This document shows, in pieces, positions 12,494 through 26,448 of a stretch of 64,000 bases of DNA. The position numbers and the translations under genes are program-made. The stretch lies in assembly GCF_000006565.2 (NCBI RefSeq), contig NC_031474.1:1488001-1552000 (forward strand), given 5' to 3'. The notes under the pieces were generated by a model. That model searched no databases. It had not been told where the DNA came from and was given only the letters and a program-made list of their open reading frames with translations. The number at the start of each line of letters is the position of its first letter. The stretch's first letter is position 1. Origin of the DNA: Toxoplasma gondii ME49. Lineage: Eukaryota; Apicomplexa; Conoidasida; Eucoccidiorida; Sarcocystidae.

Positions 12494-15400
12494 GAGCGCA
12501 GGACGAGCTTTCAATTTTAGAATCAATACAAGTGCGTTTTAACTGCTAGTCAAACACTCCTGATGTGGTAGAACTCTTTCCGCGGAGTCGCTGGCTAAGT
12601 CCGTTGATCGGGCGGTTAGAGGCGCGTTTTTCTCTAAAGCAGTACCGATAGCATCAAGGGGACATGACATATTGTTTCTGGATAGATGACGTGCCCACGT
12701 ACCGTTTCTCAGTCTATTGTTTCTCAGTACACAGCATGCTCTGGCGAGAGACGCACAGCAATAGGGGTACTGTCTGACATGCTGGACATGACAACAGCCA
12801 GTATTCCAGTGAATACACCTTTCAGCCCAACTTCATCTTTGCGTCCACGCGTGCACTACTCTGTTACCCGATACGTGCGACTGGTTTTGTGTATCAAATT
12901 ACTGGAATTTCCGAGTTACGGTGTATCAATCTTAAACATAGTTGGTCTTTTGTAGAAGACACTTCGGAAGATGCCGGTAAAAGGAAGAAACCACTAAGGG
13001 GTGGTAGCCTGATGTGATTGGATGCCGTGTTGCATCCTTTTTGATCGAAGCTTAGTGGACAATAATCCACGTTACGTCCTAATTCTATGTTACACGCTGT
13101 AAAAACGGATTCCTAGGTTTCTGCAGACTGTCTTTTCTGAAACCGAAGTAGGCAAGGAGCCAACTAGCGAAGCACGCAAATCGTGTGCTTGCACCCACGA
13201 TACCATGTTCCCAAAATCCGAAAAATGTAAATCATGAACCTGATGACGACTCACTAGTGAACAGGGCATGGTCCTTTGTGCCTGGTGCGTACAGGAACAG
13301 TTTGTTGATGAATCAGTTGTTCGAGGGTACCGCGTGTCTGTTCACCCGATTCGGGGAGGAAATTTCTATACCAGAAAAACTCAATGCATGGGAATGCCGG
13401 GTTCTGCTTGAATGACAAGCAGACGGCACACCAGGATTTGTCAGGATGGGTTGACAGCAGCATGTACGTTCTTGCGGAGCTGCAGGCGACGGTGCAGGCT
13501 GAAGGTCTAGCGACCGTTCGCTGGGACCAATCACTGGTGGTGACCGTGAATTTCGTTCAAAGCGCATTCGGAGGAAGTCTGATTGCGTCATTTCCTGCGG
13601 AACAGAGTGCTCCCGCATTTCGCCGAGATAACACGAGTTCCGTGAAACCACAGAGCTTCTACGATTACCCGCGGAGGTGCTCATTACACAGCAGGAACTG
13701 TCCATGACGCACATATGCATGTGGTTCACATATGTTTTTCCGGTATAGCGCTACCTCCTTGCTCACTGGAGCGGGTCATTTACCTGCGTATTTACACAAA
13801 TGCACTGTCAGCCAACTGTGTCAGCAACTTCTACTCATACCTGGACATCGGCTGTCGCACGCCACAACGTGGCACAGGTGAAATTGTCGTGCAAGCAGCT
13901 TTGGCTTTCAGCGGGCGTGAATCTTCTAGCCACAGAACCAGAAGGGAGCTTGTGTCCTTGCTTCACTTCTCGAAGTATGGCATGAAAAGTGGCCTCTTTT
14001 TCATTGCTTTGTAAACAAGGTTGCTGGGAATTCGCTGACAGAGAAACCGCAGTTTACGTGGAGAGACAGCAGATGCACACAGTATTTTCAAATGTATCTC
14101 GGACATACACACCGATTTGTATAGTGCCTTCGAATAACAAACTGGTCATCGACTGTTCGCAGAATTTTTCTGTGCTCTCGTAGACGCCTGCCGTGTCCTG
14201 CAGATTTATGTACCTTCTCTATCTAGAAACGATCCTTGGCAAAACGAGGGGATCAGCCACCACACTCTAAGTAATCGGCAACCGTTCGACCGGAGTAGTT
14301 CTCTGCTCGCCAGAGAGACTCTAATGTTGCTGCTAAGCAGTGACCCAGTTCCGCTGATATGCTGTCTCGATCAGTGTATCACTCATCAACTTTAAATCGT
14401 CTCCAAACAAGGTTTACATCAACTAGGATCTGTCTAGTTCTCCGTTTCCGGAAAAGATTTCATGCACACGTAAGCTTCACATCAGCGGGCCGCCTGGGTT
14501 CTTTGCTCAGGTAACAAACTTACACCCGTCGCTTTTCCTCTTGTCCTATGTAAACACGACGCTAACTTTCAGATGTCTGGTTTTCTGGTGGTTGAAACGA
14601 CAGGTGGTAATACTTCCAGAATCGGCACTAGCGGTGTGAGCGAAGCTCCCTCTGCTTCTTTCGCCGGCGTGACATACCCGCTCGCACCACGAGTGCTTGA
14701 TCGCTTTAGAACTCTTGCACCCCTCAGCATTAATAATTGCTGCTTCCTGTAACTGTCAGCGTCTAAATTTGAAATTTGAAAGCTGAACTGTTTATCTGAT
14801 ACTTCGAGAAGTCGGCACCAGAGTCTTAGATATCTAGTTGAAAGACTTGACAATCCCAAAACCATGGTGCCCAACGGTGCAAAGCCTCGACTTGGCGAAG
14901 GAGCGACTCAGCTGTGCAACGGAAGAATAGACGAACTGAGATACGTGTTTCGCAGTAGTGTCCTGATTCACAAAGTCCTCATACCGGCGAATGCTTCTTC
15001 TGCCTGATGAGTCACACCTACGTTCTTCGTTCCCCTTGTACGGCGGTTCCGGGCAGCCGGGCAGGTTTGGGGCAACGACAACTTAGACGGCATCGTTCGA
15101 TAAATTGCTTTCACCACAGTTTCTGAGTGACAGTCAACAGCCGTTCATAATTTCTCCGTCATTTAGCTTCATGGCGGCTATGTGGTCCTTGCAACTGCAC
15201 TGATCTCCTCACAATCCTGTTGAATAGCAAATTCCTGTTTGCTGTTCTTTCCCATCGAGTACGCCAAAGTGGGCGCACACTTTGTTCTGCGACCCATCGA
15301 CCTCATTCGCTTAATCCTGCGCAGTGTTCTCCATCTTTCTCGGTTTCGTTCTTGCTTGCTCAAAGGGCAAGATGCCCATCCCTGAAGCTTGGAATATATT

Positions 15401-16830
15401 CATGAACTCGAGGGCCACTTCTGCCAAAAATGGTGACGCGTGTCGCCCACTATGACGTGTGCCTCGGCTGCAGAGACTGTTTAATGAATGTCTCGTGCAA
15501 GCATTACGCGCAGACGGTGCGGAATGCTCCGGCAAAACAGAAGATACCACGCGCAAGACATTAGACTTTAATGGAAGAGTGAGACATCAAAAAATGTTTT
15601 CCGACAGGTTACTGTGGAATCCTGATATGTTCCTCTCTGGGCGCTCACTTGAAACCACGTTGCCTCCTATTTCAGCAAAACGCCTGTTATCCGTACAAGT
15701 CAGTAACCAGAACAGACCGGTGAGTTGAGAGGCAAGATGTTCTGCAAACACATAATGGTCAGGCACCTTTTCTCTGCCTTGGGAAACAAACAAGAACGTC
15801 GCGTTCGTTTTTCCCTTCAGCGCCCCTGTGGGATTTTTACGCTGTTGCGCGGGCAGCGATGCTTCTTTGCATTTACCTTTAAAGCTTCGTGGAACTGAGA
15901 GATTCACAATCGAAACAAAAGAGCCAACACAAGCTATTGATCAGCGCTCAGGGACGGGCGTGCCTCGTCAATATGTCGGCTGCCTCTACTGCGAGGGATT
16001 TCTTGCACATCTTCCGCAAGGCCGTGTGAAACTGTAGGCCTGTTTGGGCCCACTAGTCAGGCTTTTGAGTCTGTGAACGTCTAGGGCTTGCTTCCTTCGG
16101 GTATGAAGCCTCTTCGCAGGCATAGATAATGAATTTTCAGAATGGTGGTGTCCTGCAGTAGAGTGACTAAGATTACGACAATATGAAGTTGATGAACGTG
16201 ACAGTCTAAACCCATGTGAACCCAATTCTCGAGCTGCATGGGACCATGAGCATTTACCTCGAACTTGCACAGATTCTATAGCTGCGCTCACACGAATGTA
16301 GATTTAAGTACCTAGACTCAGGATACCATGGAAGTATGAGGATCCTCTGGTGGAGCTGTTGAGGCTGCAGGCTCAGCTGGAGCCCCTACCGGAGCTTTTC
16401 TGTGTACATCTGCTAGCTTTCGAAGATGAAAAACTATAACTGCAGTTGGTGACCGAGAGCGGAGCGGTCTAAAACAGAGCATATTTCTGACTTTGTGTTC
16501 GCTGCACGACAGGAGATGTAATGTGAACAAGCTCCCGACCTCGGCACTCTTCAGAGGTCTAGTTTCGAGTATAGGAACTGTGAATTCCTGCGTAAGGGTC
16601 TCCAAATCACATTCCAGCTGGACCCAGATGGAACAGAAAAGAGTTTCTGATCGGCCCAACACAGAACCTTGGTGTTTGCTTCCGAGGACGTCTCATAGAG
16701 CCGCAGAGGTCGCAGGTCAGAGTGTGTTTTTTACGGGATTATTCAAGACAGCGACCGCTGCTGGCCTTACAGTATTTCCTGCCTCTCCCGGGGCAAAACG
16801 GGATACGGATCGTCTTGAGATATTCGCAAT

Positions 16831-19800
16831 ATGGAGCTCATACTCGACCGACCGGAATGCGTGGAGGGCTGTGAGGGTGTCAGTTACCGAACAAACAATC
16901 AAGGTGATGGGCGAAGGGTGAGCATACAGCCCGTCCCTAATGTTGTGGGGATCGCAGAAAAACCAAAAACACGATGTTGTAACGGATGGACAACCTTCAA
17001 GATGATTTGCATTTACGCGTATGAAGAAATCCTACGCTTCTTTTCCTGCGGGAGTACAAGGGACTACGCCAGAAAGTCCTACAACGTGTTCAATCCAAAC
17101 AACCGATTCCGCCGAATTTGTACTTTACTGAAGGGAAGTACGACACTGAAGTACTTACTCATCACCTATGCGTGTACGAATGAGCTGGTGCACCTTGAAG
17201 CAATGGCTTCGCGCATCCCCTTACGTTTTGCAGAATTACTCGATATCATCTTAGTTATTCTCCTACTGCTCGAATTCGTCTATGAAACTGTCGCCATCGG
17301 CCTTTGGAAGGGACGAAAGTGTTACTTCCGGCAACCTTGTTGTCTATTCAACTTCGCGATCCTCGCAGTAGCAATAAGCGAAGTCATCGTCACGTATCTT
17401 GCCCGCTGCCATCCACCAGATTACATACCTCAAGTCTCGTGGTATACATCCGAAGTAGCGCTCTTCTTTGAGTTGGTCCGCAAGCTACGCGTTCTACGAC
17501 TCTTTGAAACAAAAACGTGCAAACTCGCATTCACCATCTTCAGAAAATGCGTAGCGAATCTACTGGCCTTGGCCGGCCTCGTCTTCATCTTTGTCTTCTT
17601 CTACCTCATTGTCTACTTCCACACGTACGGCTACACTCAGTTCAACGTATGCCATACGCAAGTAACTGAAAAGACACAGATCTCCCAGGCGGCGTCCCCG
17701 TCAGTGACGTTCTCACATGATACGGCAGACGCTTCGTTAATGTGTAACGCGGAGAGTGGATACTGGGAATATGACCTCAGCCAAGAGTACCTGTGTCGGC
17801 CAGATCTGCCATGCCGCGACGGGACGGAGTGCCGAAATATCTTCACTCTCCCTAGAGAGTCGACGCTTTGTTCATCTTCGCAAATATTCAAACTTCAGCA
17901 GAAAGGGTGGTCTTCAATGTACGACACACCTCTGGGCGACTGGGGAATGACAGGGTTCCACAATGCGTTTTCCGCCCTCATAAGCTTCCTTCAGTGTGTG
18001 ACGCTCGAAGGCTGGTCAGAAGTGATGTACCGTTTGGCCGACGGCGATGGTACATTCCGCGGCGTGCTGATTTACATCCTTCACCATTCTGTGGTGATCC
18101 TCGGGAATCTGCTTTTAATGAACCTCGTAGTCGCCGTCATGTGGGAAAGTACCCTGCTCCAAACGAACAAGTCACGGGCAGTCGATGCGAAGAAAGAGGA
18201 TCTACAGATGTTTGAGATTTTGGGGTTGGAATGGATCCGTTTTCTGTTGCAAAAGGCAGAAGACAATGAAGTCCTTCGAAGCGAAGCAAAAATCATGGAA
18301 TTTCTCCTTGTCCATCGCCATGGCGTGCCGAGACAAAGTGAAGAGGTCGCCACTGGGGAGACAGACCTGAGGGACGAGGATGACTGTTCCTCGAAACTCG
18401 GGCGGTGCTGGATCTCGGTGTGGCAGACAGTCTATACAATCGTTGCGCGCAAGCAATACGCGACATTAGTGTTCCTCATATCTGCAGCAGATGCACTTTT
18501 TATAATTATTGCCGACGCTGTAGAGCTGATGGACACTTATAGATCCGTAAACTGTTTCTTCGTCATGTGCTATACGGTCGATGCCATTCTCCAGCTTGTC
18601 GCCTTCGGCTGCCGGGAGTTTGTCCGAGACGGGTTCAAGATATTCGATCTCGTTCTTGCCGTTGTCGGTGTCATCGAGGTGCTGTTCAGTCTCGTCGTGT
18701 GCGGCGGCTTTGCCACTTGCTACGATGCCGACGCGGACAACGCCAGGGACGTCGTGAAGACGGTTGACCTCGTTCTGAATGTCCTGCATAGTTTCCGCTT
18801 ATTTAAACTAGTGAGGAACTTCACTTCCCTGCGGCTTCTGCTAGAAGTTATTGCCGACTTACTTCGTAGCGTTGTCTTCTTCTACGCGTTGTTGTTGTTC
18901 CACGTCTATGTCTTCGCGACCGTTGGCTTTGCCCTCTTTTTCGACCCAAAGTACGGCGCAGACGTGTGGTCGATTGAGGTAACGAAGTACAGCAATTTCA
19001 AAACCATCTGGCAAGCCCTTCTGCTAGTTTTCGGTCTGCTCACCGGGGAAAGCTGGAATGTAGCGATGCGCGAGTTCTATAGTGTCTACATTGCGGATGC
19101 TCAAGCCATTCCTGGAAGCGCTCTTTCGTCAAATGTGATTTTCGAGAGTAGTGCGAACATCTACATAATCTGTATGTATATTTTTGTCGCAGTGCTGTTC
19201 CTCTGTTGCTTTATCTACAACGTTTTCGGTGCTGTGCTCATCGGTCAGTATGTCACAGCGCGCAAAATGGTCTTCAATTCACACATCTTCCAGTTCATCA
19301 AACTTTGCCGGGAACTGGGGATCGAGATGCCGACTCGCGCAGCGTTAGACAGAGAGAACTTGCAAAGGATGTATTCTTTGGCGTCACCTAGAATGGTGGG
19401 TCAAAAGAAAGCGCGGAGAGCTTTAAGTGAATTTCTTCGACCTCGATCTTGGTCGAACCAGGAGCGGCTCGGCTTCTCCAAAGCATCTACTGGTGCCGCC
19501 TGGATGATACACCGGCTTACACGATCAATCTCTAGAGCTTCAACGTTACGACGTCGTAGTCAAAGGCTCTCCTCTGAAGGCAGGAGAACCACCAAAAGGA
19601 AAGCGGGCAAGGCCAGACAAGGCCAAAGGATTCCAGACACCCAGCGCCAGCAGCGAGCTTATCGAGTGTTGGCTGATGTCTTTCCGTGGCGGCAGAAAAA
19701 GGGACGTAGTAAACAAGGTGGACCATACTCAGCAATTGAAGGGAAAAACGTTGCAGGACAGGGAATCAGACTTGGTGCTACTGGCGATTGCCGCGGCAAG

Positions 19801-22800
19801 GAACGCCGTGTCGCAAGACCTTCGGCTTCTCTTTCTTCCTCAAGCATCAGCGAGCGACAGTGCAGCACGAGGGCTGACAACTTCGGGGGGCTCTGGGCTG
19901 TTGGCCACGACGTGAGACCAGGTGATGGCGCAGGCATTTTTTACCGCGCGGACACGCCGTCCGGCCTTCCTGCCACTGGTAAGGCGCCACACTCGGCAGA
20001 CCGTCTCTGAAGAAGAGATGGAAAAAGGAACTGGGATTTGCGTTCACCTGGCGATGATTTCTCAATCTTCACTTCAGTACGTAACGTGCTTTCTCGGAAC
20101 CCCGCAAGCCTCAGGATCCCCTGAGAGCAAGATTGGGGAGTGGCAGCATCGTAGACCAGCCGAGAGACTCGGAGAAATTCCGGCACTGTAGTGTGATTTG
20201 TCGTCAAGTTCTTGCTGCTTTCGCCAACATGTCCTGTGGTGGCTGTCGGATGCAGTAGCAGTTTGCCGTCAGTCGTGTGTATTCATCCCGCAAGCTGTTA
20301 TCTGACCTCGGAAGACGGGGTTCTCAGCCATTCTGTCCACGTCATGGCGGGAACGTAAGGTGCATTTCTTGCACACGTTTTTGCAAAGCACCGCCATACC
20401 GATGTGCAATATATGCAATATCGTAGGGCACTGAAATCTAACACATTTATAACAGCTTCAAACTGTCGTCCCTCGTGGATTCAGACCGTGGTTTTGAGGC
20501 CAAACAAGGCCCGTATCGTAGATGTAGACACAGACGTCGTGGTTGAGTATGGCATTTTCAGCTGTTCACGAAACGAATTGCGGTTCAAGTGTGATGCAGA
20601 CTTGGTTGAGTGTATAGGAAGACAGAGATAGCTTTGTTAAGCAACCGTCTCAGATAGATCGGCAGGTAGATACGTGTCTTCTTACAGCTGCAAGTTTGTA
20701 TAATAACATGCATGCGCGTCTCTATGCTTGTACAAATATCTTATTATATGCCTCTCAGCATGGGCAACCATCTTGACGTACCTCGTTATTAACTCGAATT
20801 CATAAGGAACCAGGTAGAAGCACGTTCATCGCCGGGCGACTACGTTGGTGGTCGCATGTCTGCATGTACGTGTGAAGTAAACTGCGAATTTACACCTATG
20901 CATTTAGTCGCGTAGAGTGGTAATAGAGCATTTGTTATGGGGTTCAAATGTTGCCTTGGATAGTTGCGCTTTTTTGAGCAAACCCGCGGAGATTCTTGAT
21001 TTCATTCATGTGTGCCTGCAGAACACAGGGCCGCCAGCGAGGAGACTGACTTAGGCGGCTCCCTGTCTTTTTGTGAGTCCGTTTGCTACCTGTTCAGCCT
21101 CTCCTTGATATATTTCTGTGACACAATCATTCGACTTGTCTCTTGTCCCTTCAAGCGGCTGAATGCGCGCATCGTTTCGTACGACATACAACGCCCCGAC
21201 GCAATCGTTGATTTCATCCGGTTCATTCTCGTTGACGAGGGGCTCGTTGACGCCAGCAAAAAGACGGTAGTGCGTGCTTCAGGTTCACGCCGCAGAGGCA
21301 AGCCAGGGTCTATGGGCGACAGCAGTAGCGCGTCGGAGATTCCAGATGTGGGTCTGGAGTTTTTTCAAGGCGGACGTGTCAGCACGTTCCTCAGGCAGGT
21401 GATGAATGGGACAGCCTACCGCTGGATCGTGGCGGGACTCGACATCGCGTCCCTTGCCTGTCTCGTTGTCGAGTGCATGCTGACCGACAACTACGAGACA
21501 CGGAAGGTCTTTGGCGTGCTCGAATGGGTTTTTGCGTGCGTGTTTCTCCTTGAGGCTCTCCTGAGAATTTCCGCTTACGGCTGCTGTCGAGGAAGATGTG
21601 TTGCTTTGGATTCAGTGGCCACGCGCACTGCCTTCGCTGTGTCACTTTTGTCTTGCATTTTACTCATCGTCAATCAGGTTTTCTTTGTTATTGAGGGTCC
21701 AGACTCTGCGATTACCTTTGTCTGGCAACTCCCATTGTTCCGAGTGGTCAAGGTGTTGAGGTCTCTTCGATCGTTTCTTTTATTCTCGCTTGTAGAAATG
21801 TGGGGAGTGCGTCTCGTAGTTCGTTCCTTAGTCGCTTGCAGAAGGAGCCTACTCATACTCTCTGCTTTCCTGACTCTCGTCTATATAATCTTCGCGCTAA
21901 TATTCTCTCGAATCATACGCGTCGACTACGTACCTCCTGAGGATCCGAATGAAGTCGCATACACCTTTCGGACTTTCAAGGATGGGTGGTTAGGCGTCTT
22001 CGTCCTGGCAACAAACGAAGGCTGGCCTTTGCTACTGGCCAAGGTACTCGACCGTTCCCCAACGCAACGAGTGACGCTTACTGTCCTTTTCTTTATATTC
22101 ATTTCCACTGTCTCCATTTTCGCGGTGAAGATGTGTGTGGGCATTATCGTTGACGCTTCCCGTCGGAAGAAGGCCCGAATGGAAATGGAAGGTAGTCTGC
22201 TAAGCGCTACCGTTCATAAGTGGATCGAAATTCAGGAGCTTCTCTTCAATGCCCCGCTTCAGCATGGTGATACAATGCCCGATTTTACTAATGCAGACAG
22301 TAAAAAAGTCGCTTTCGTCCGGAAGAAGCTTGCAGCTATTGTGACTAGCGAGTGGTTCAGAATTGTGGTCGCACTTCACACGTGCATTTGCTGTCTTCTA
22401 CTTTTCTTGTACGGTCCCTGGTATGATCTGACTCTTGGGCCGTACCACCAGAACAGGCGAGTGTATCTCCACATCGCCTTGGTCGGTATGTCACTCTTTT
22501 TTTTCTTCGAGATTGGTGTAAAGATCTTTGTACGCGGCCAACTCTTCTTTCGTGACACTTTAGACATCATGGATGCCATCGTCTGCTGCTTGCTCATTGG
22601 AATATTTGTCGTCGACGTTGTGTGGTGGACTTTGTGGCGCCTGCCTCTGGAGTCATTGACTTTTTGGCTTCTGAGTTTCCGTCTTTTCCGGGTGGCTCGC
22701 TTTCTCTACCGTCAGATGCCGTTCTTCCAAACGCTGTTTACGACTATCTGCCGCGTGATGAAGAGTTTTCTGAACGTCTTAACCCTGCTCTGTCTTTCTA

Positions 22801-24788
22801 TTTTTTTCTTCGCGATGTGGGGGGTCGTGCTTTTCAATGATGCCCCGGTCGAGAAGTACTTTAACCGGCATGTCAACTTCAAAGCGTTAACAAGAGCTAT
22901 GATGGCCCTGGTAGGCAGCTGTACGGGCGAGGACTGGCACATGATTCTTCAACAACTGCGGATGTACTACACCACCACGGGCCAAAACTTTCTTGCCTAC
23001 TTGGTCATTTTCTTCTTCATCTGCTTCATTATCCTTGTCTTCTTTATACTCATGGATCTCTTCACCGCTGCCGTTCTGGATGAGTACATGGACACGGTGA
23101 AAGACGAGAATCTGTGGAAGATCTCGCACCAGCACCGCATCTTAATCGAGAGGTGGAATCCAAAGAACGAGCCTGGTAACAACTACAAAAGTCTTGACGA
23201 CATGGTTGAGTTGTTGAGTACAATTGACCACCCCATTGGAATCAAGCACCGCTATCATCCTGGAGAAAAAAGGAAAACGATTCTCGCGTACATTGCGAAA
23301 TATGGACTCCCGATACATGAGGGCTCCCGTGTTCATCTACGTGATGCCGTGCTCAACAGTGCAAAAAGAGCGTGCGAGTTCCACGCCATGAGCCACGGGG
23401 TGATGGATATGCAGGATGGCCAGGTGGAGCTGAACCCACACCTTATTACCAGCTGGATAGGAAAATTCCCGGAAGTTGCCCATACTACCGCTGAATATGA
23501 TCTTCGGCACTACCTGGCCGCGGAAACAATCCAGAATTGGTTCCGTAAACGCCATATGGTCATCAACGGAGAGCTCGCGAACCCAGAGTGGTGTGCGGCT
23601 CGGGTTGTATCTTTCCTTGTTGAGGCTCAGACAGCCCGGCTTCACCGCCCAAGCGGACGAAACGTACTCCGAGGCAGTCTGCTTGACCATCGCCAGAGTA
23701 CTTCTGGAAAGCGCCGCAGTCAACCGGGTTCGCAAACAGACTCTACAACGGGAAGCTCAAGGTTAGTGACGATATCGTCTGGCGAAAGCTATGAAACTTT
23801 GTGTGCGTCTGAAGAGCCAACCCCGATGACTGGGGGGATTAATCAAGCTAGAATGAGTTTGACTGAACCAACATCAGCTCGAGGAAGCGCTTCTGGCTCG
23901 AGCTCGAATAGTCGTCGAGGAAGCTTGCGGCCAGGAAACGACCTTGACTTGGCACCTCGCGTCCTCTTTGAATCCTGCTTGCTTGTGCCTGAGGGAGAGA
24001 GCACAAAGCAACCAAGCTCTAAGGAACGCCTCAGCGTGAGCTCCATGAGGGCAGGTGACGGCTTGCTTTCCGCTACTCCGGGTGAGAACATTCTTGAAAG
24101 ACGCCTTGGTCCAAGCAGACCTGCTCGTCTTGCCGACGGAGAAGGCGAAGTACGCGAGCGCAGCAACCGACCAAAAATTCGTCGAAGCTTCATCCGTGAC
24201 GGACAGAAGCGCAGTACCGCAGAGTTGAGAGTCTCGGGAGACACCCAGAGACGAAATAGTTTTCACGAATGCGAAATTGGCATCCAGACACACAACGAAA
24301 CGACAGATCAGCATTGTTTAATTGAGAGAGGCACACACTTGGATCATGGGAGGCAAGGTGTGGCGTCAAACTGTGCTGTCACCGTGACCACACCCCCATC
24401 GCAGATGCAAGCAAGCGAGGGGGAAGACGCCCCCCGAAGATCGTTGCGACACCATCACACGCGTACTACCTCAGAGGCTTACACGCACGGCAATAGTAGA
24501 GACCCGCAAACTGGAGAGGCATCACCTTTCACAAATATGGCGGACACGTACAAGAGATATACAAGGACAGCTGTAACCCAGCGAAGATTACCCTCACCTC
24601 TAACTGCGGTTTCTGATGAGGTGTTCCGCGAATCACCAGGCAGCAAGCACGAACACAAAAAGACGCCGCAGCGTCACACACACTGTAATCGGGGTGCCGA
24701 GGAGGGGCTGGAAAGTAGTCTGCCAAATTTTATCTCTGATGGTGAATCTAGTGACGAGAAAGAGAAAGTTACACGCTGGTTCGCTTGA
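16831..24788 (+). CDS. Four-domain voltage-gated-type Ca2+ channel, alpha-1 subunit
   Basis: Two long frames (16831-20010 and about 21022-24788) are exons of one gene. A strong donor at 19978/19979 (CACTG|GTAAGG, phase 1) and an acceptor at 21021/21022 (CCTGCAG|AAC) join them in frame, giving about 2304 aa. The second frame has no ATG of its own near its start. Each exon carries two six-segment channel repeats. The pore-loop glutamates are TLEGW (E393), TGESW (E740), TNEGW (E1382) and TGEDW (E1686): an EEEE ring, the signature of Ca2+-selective channels. S4-like helices have three to four spaced Arg/Lys (for example FRLFRVARFLYR in repeat IV). After repeat IV come an EF-hand-like stretch and an IQ motif (AETIQNWFRKR, about residue 1885), as in Cav channels. 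A Ser/Arg-rich tail of about 400 residues follows. The likely role is Ca2+ influx at the plasma membrane. The ATG at 16831 is the first in frame before repeat I, but upstream exons cannot be excluded. The gene converges on ROP18. Confidence 0.9.
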
Positions 24789-26448
24789 GGTCTGACTTTC
24801 TCACGACTCTTTTTTCGGGAAAGTCTAGCGAAAGAAACATTTTGCCGATAACCACTGTTGGTCGGTTATACACTTGTGGGCACCCTGATGACGATGACTT
24901 CTCGCCTGGCCTCTTCAAATCTGCCTTCATAACTTGTGATGACGCAATATACGATTGACTTGTTGCCAGTTGGTGACGCATGCACTCCGCCACAGAGCGA
25001 CGGGGGAAACATAGGCCTGAGAAGACTCCGCAGACACTCATTGAAATTACTAAGCTTGCCGGGGACTTAGTTCAAGAGGGTGCCTTTGAGTCGTGAAAGA
25101 AACGCTTCGGTGACCGGATGAGGAAACAACACAGACTCATTAGTTACTAATAATCAATTGAGGTTAATAATATGGAGTTTAACTCTGTGCCTCGCCTCCC
25201 AGGCAGAGCTCTCCATCTTCGGGTGCAAGAGCCTTGGTACCGATAAAAAAGCTGGAACATTTCATAATTCACTCATACCAGAAGTCCTTTGTGCATCACT
25301 GCTCCCGCGCCCATGTAGTTGTTCAAATGAAAGACAGGCTGATACTGAACGGAACGGATGGCCGCAAACTCCCAAAGTCCTGCGCAGTCGAAATGGGGGG
25401 TTAGGATACGCGCTATCTTCTCTATTGGTTCCGGATACTGAGAGACACTAGAAAATAGTGGGTTGCATTGAATTTTTTGAAAGCGACATTCGAATTGTAC
25501 TAATACCTGGTTAACAAGGGTGTTATCCATTTCCTGTGCAGAGTCGATACGAACAACATGGGAGGCACAGCTGGACCTTTTATTATAATATGCATTAAGT
25601 AGAAACCGTCTCTGTAACACAACCAGCTCTCCAGAATCGGATCAGCCGAATCGAACGAACAAACACAAATATCTTGTTGCCCCGGTACAACTCTTACATC
25701 GAGACAGATAATGTTGTCATCTATTTAATCTAGGCAACGCCAGATGGATAGCGAACACGTTTGCCCTGCCCCTCTCTCAATTGATCGGCAAAAACATCTT
25801 CCTACAGGAATAATGGCATATCAATTTGCGCAACACTTGTGCCCCATTTCTGGACGAATGCTATTTCTATTCGGGACTAACTGCGCGTTTCCCGATTGAC
25901 ATTTTGAGACCTCGTTCTCTTCCTGTAGATATCTTATCCCAGCACAACGGAATAGGCTAACAGACTAAAGGCGTATAAGGCGCATTAATGCTCTGAGAGA
26001 ACCGCCTGATTTCAGTCCTGTATTCAAGACTGTTTCATGATAGGGTGGGATCGTCGCCGCGTCGGAGACGAAGGAATATCCCCACTGTGTAGCAATCTGC
26101 CACGTTCTATCAAGACTTATACATGCGCCGTGCTCATGAGGATGATCCTGGAAGCGTTCAACCAACACACTTCGTACACCGTATTTCACTGTGAAGCCAA
26201 CATCAACAACAATTTGATGCAAAATTACCCGTCTCCCTGCTTTCCCGGAACTACCGGCGTACACCTTTGCCCAGTGAACAAGCGAGAAGCAGCAACACAG
26301 ATATGCAAGTAATCCATGTAGAGAATCTGTCTGTTTTAATTCGCTTATGACGCCTGCTTCGCCAATGTGGCAATAATGCCATCCGTCGAGAGGCGTTCGG
26401 TCGGCGGTAGGGCGGCACCGCCACGTTCCCCTCTTCATTTTGAGTCTT
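24789..26448. other. Convergent intergenic region
   Basis: About 1.66 kb between the channel stop (plus) and the ROP18 stop (minus). It should contain the two facing 3' untranslated regions. It is AT-richer than the flanking genes and has only short, unconvincing open frames. I cannot place a poly(A) site. Confidence 0.55.

Larger units (their letters stand above)
10537..16830. other. 6.3-kb stretch without a supportable gene
   Basis: Between the stop of the 479-aa gene and the channel start, all open frames are shorter than about 140 codons, overlap on both strands and match nothing I recognise. The stretch holds a (TA)n tract near 11050 and a 26-bp tandem duplication at 12442. It may contain a long 5' untranslated region or upstream exons of the channel gene, or a non-coding transcript. 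The sequence alone does not show which. Confidence 0.5.
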
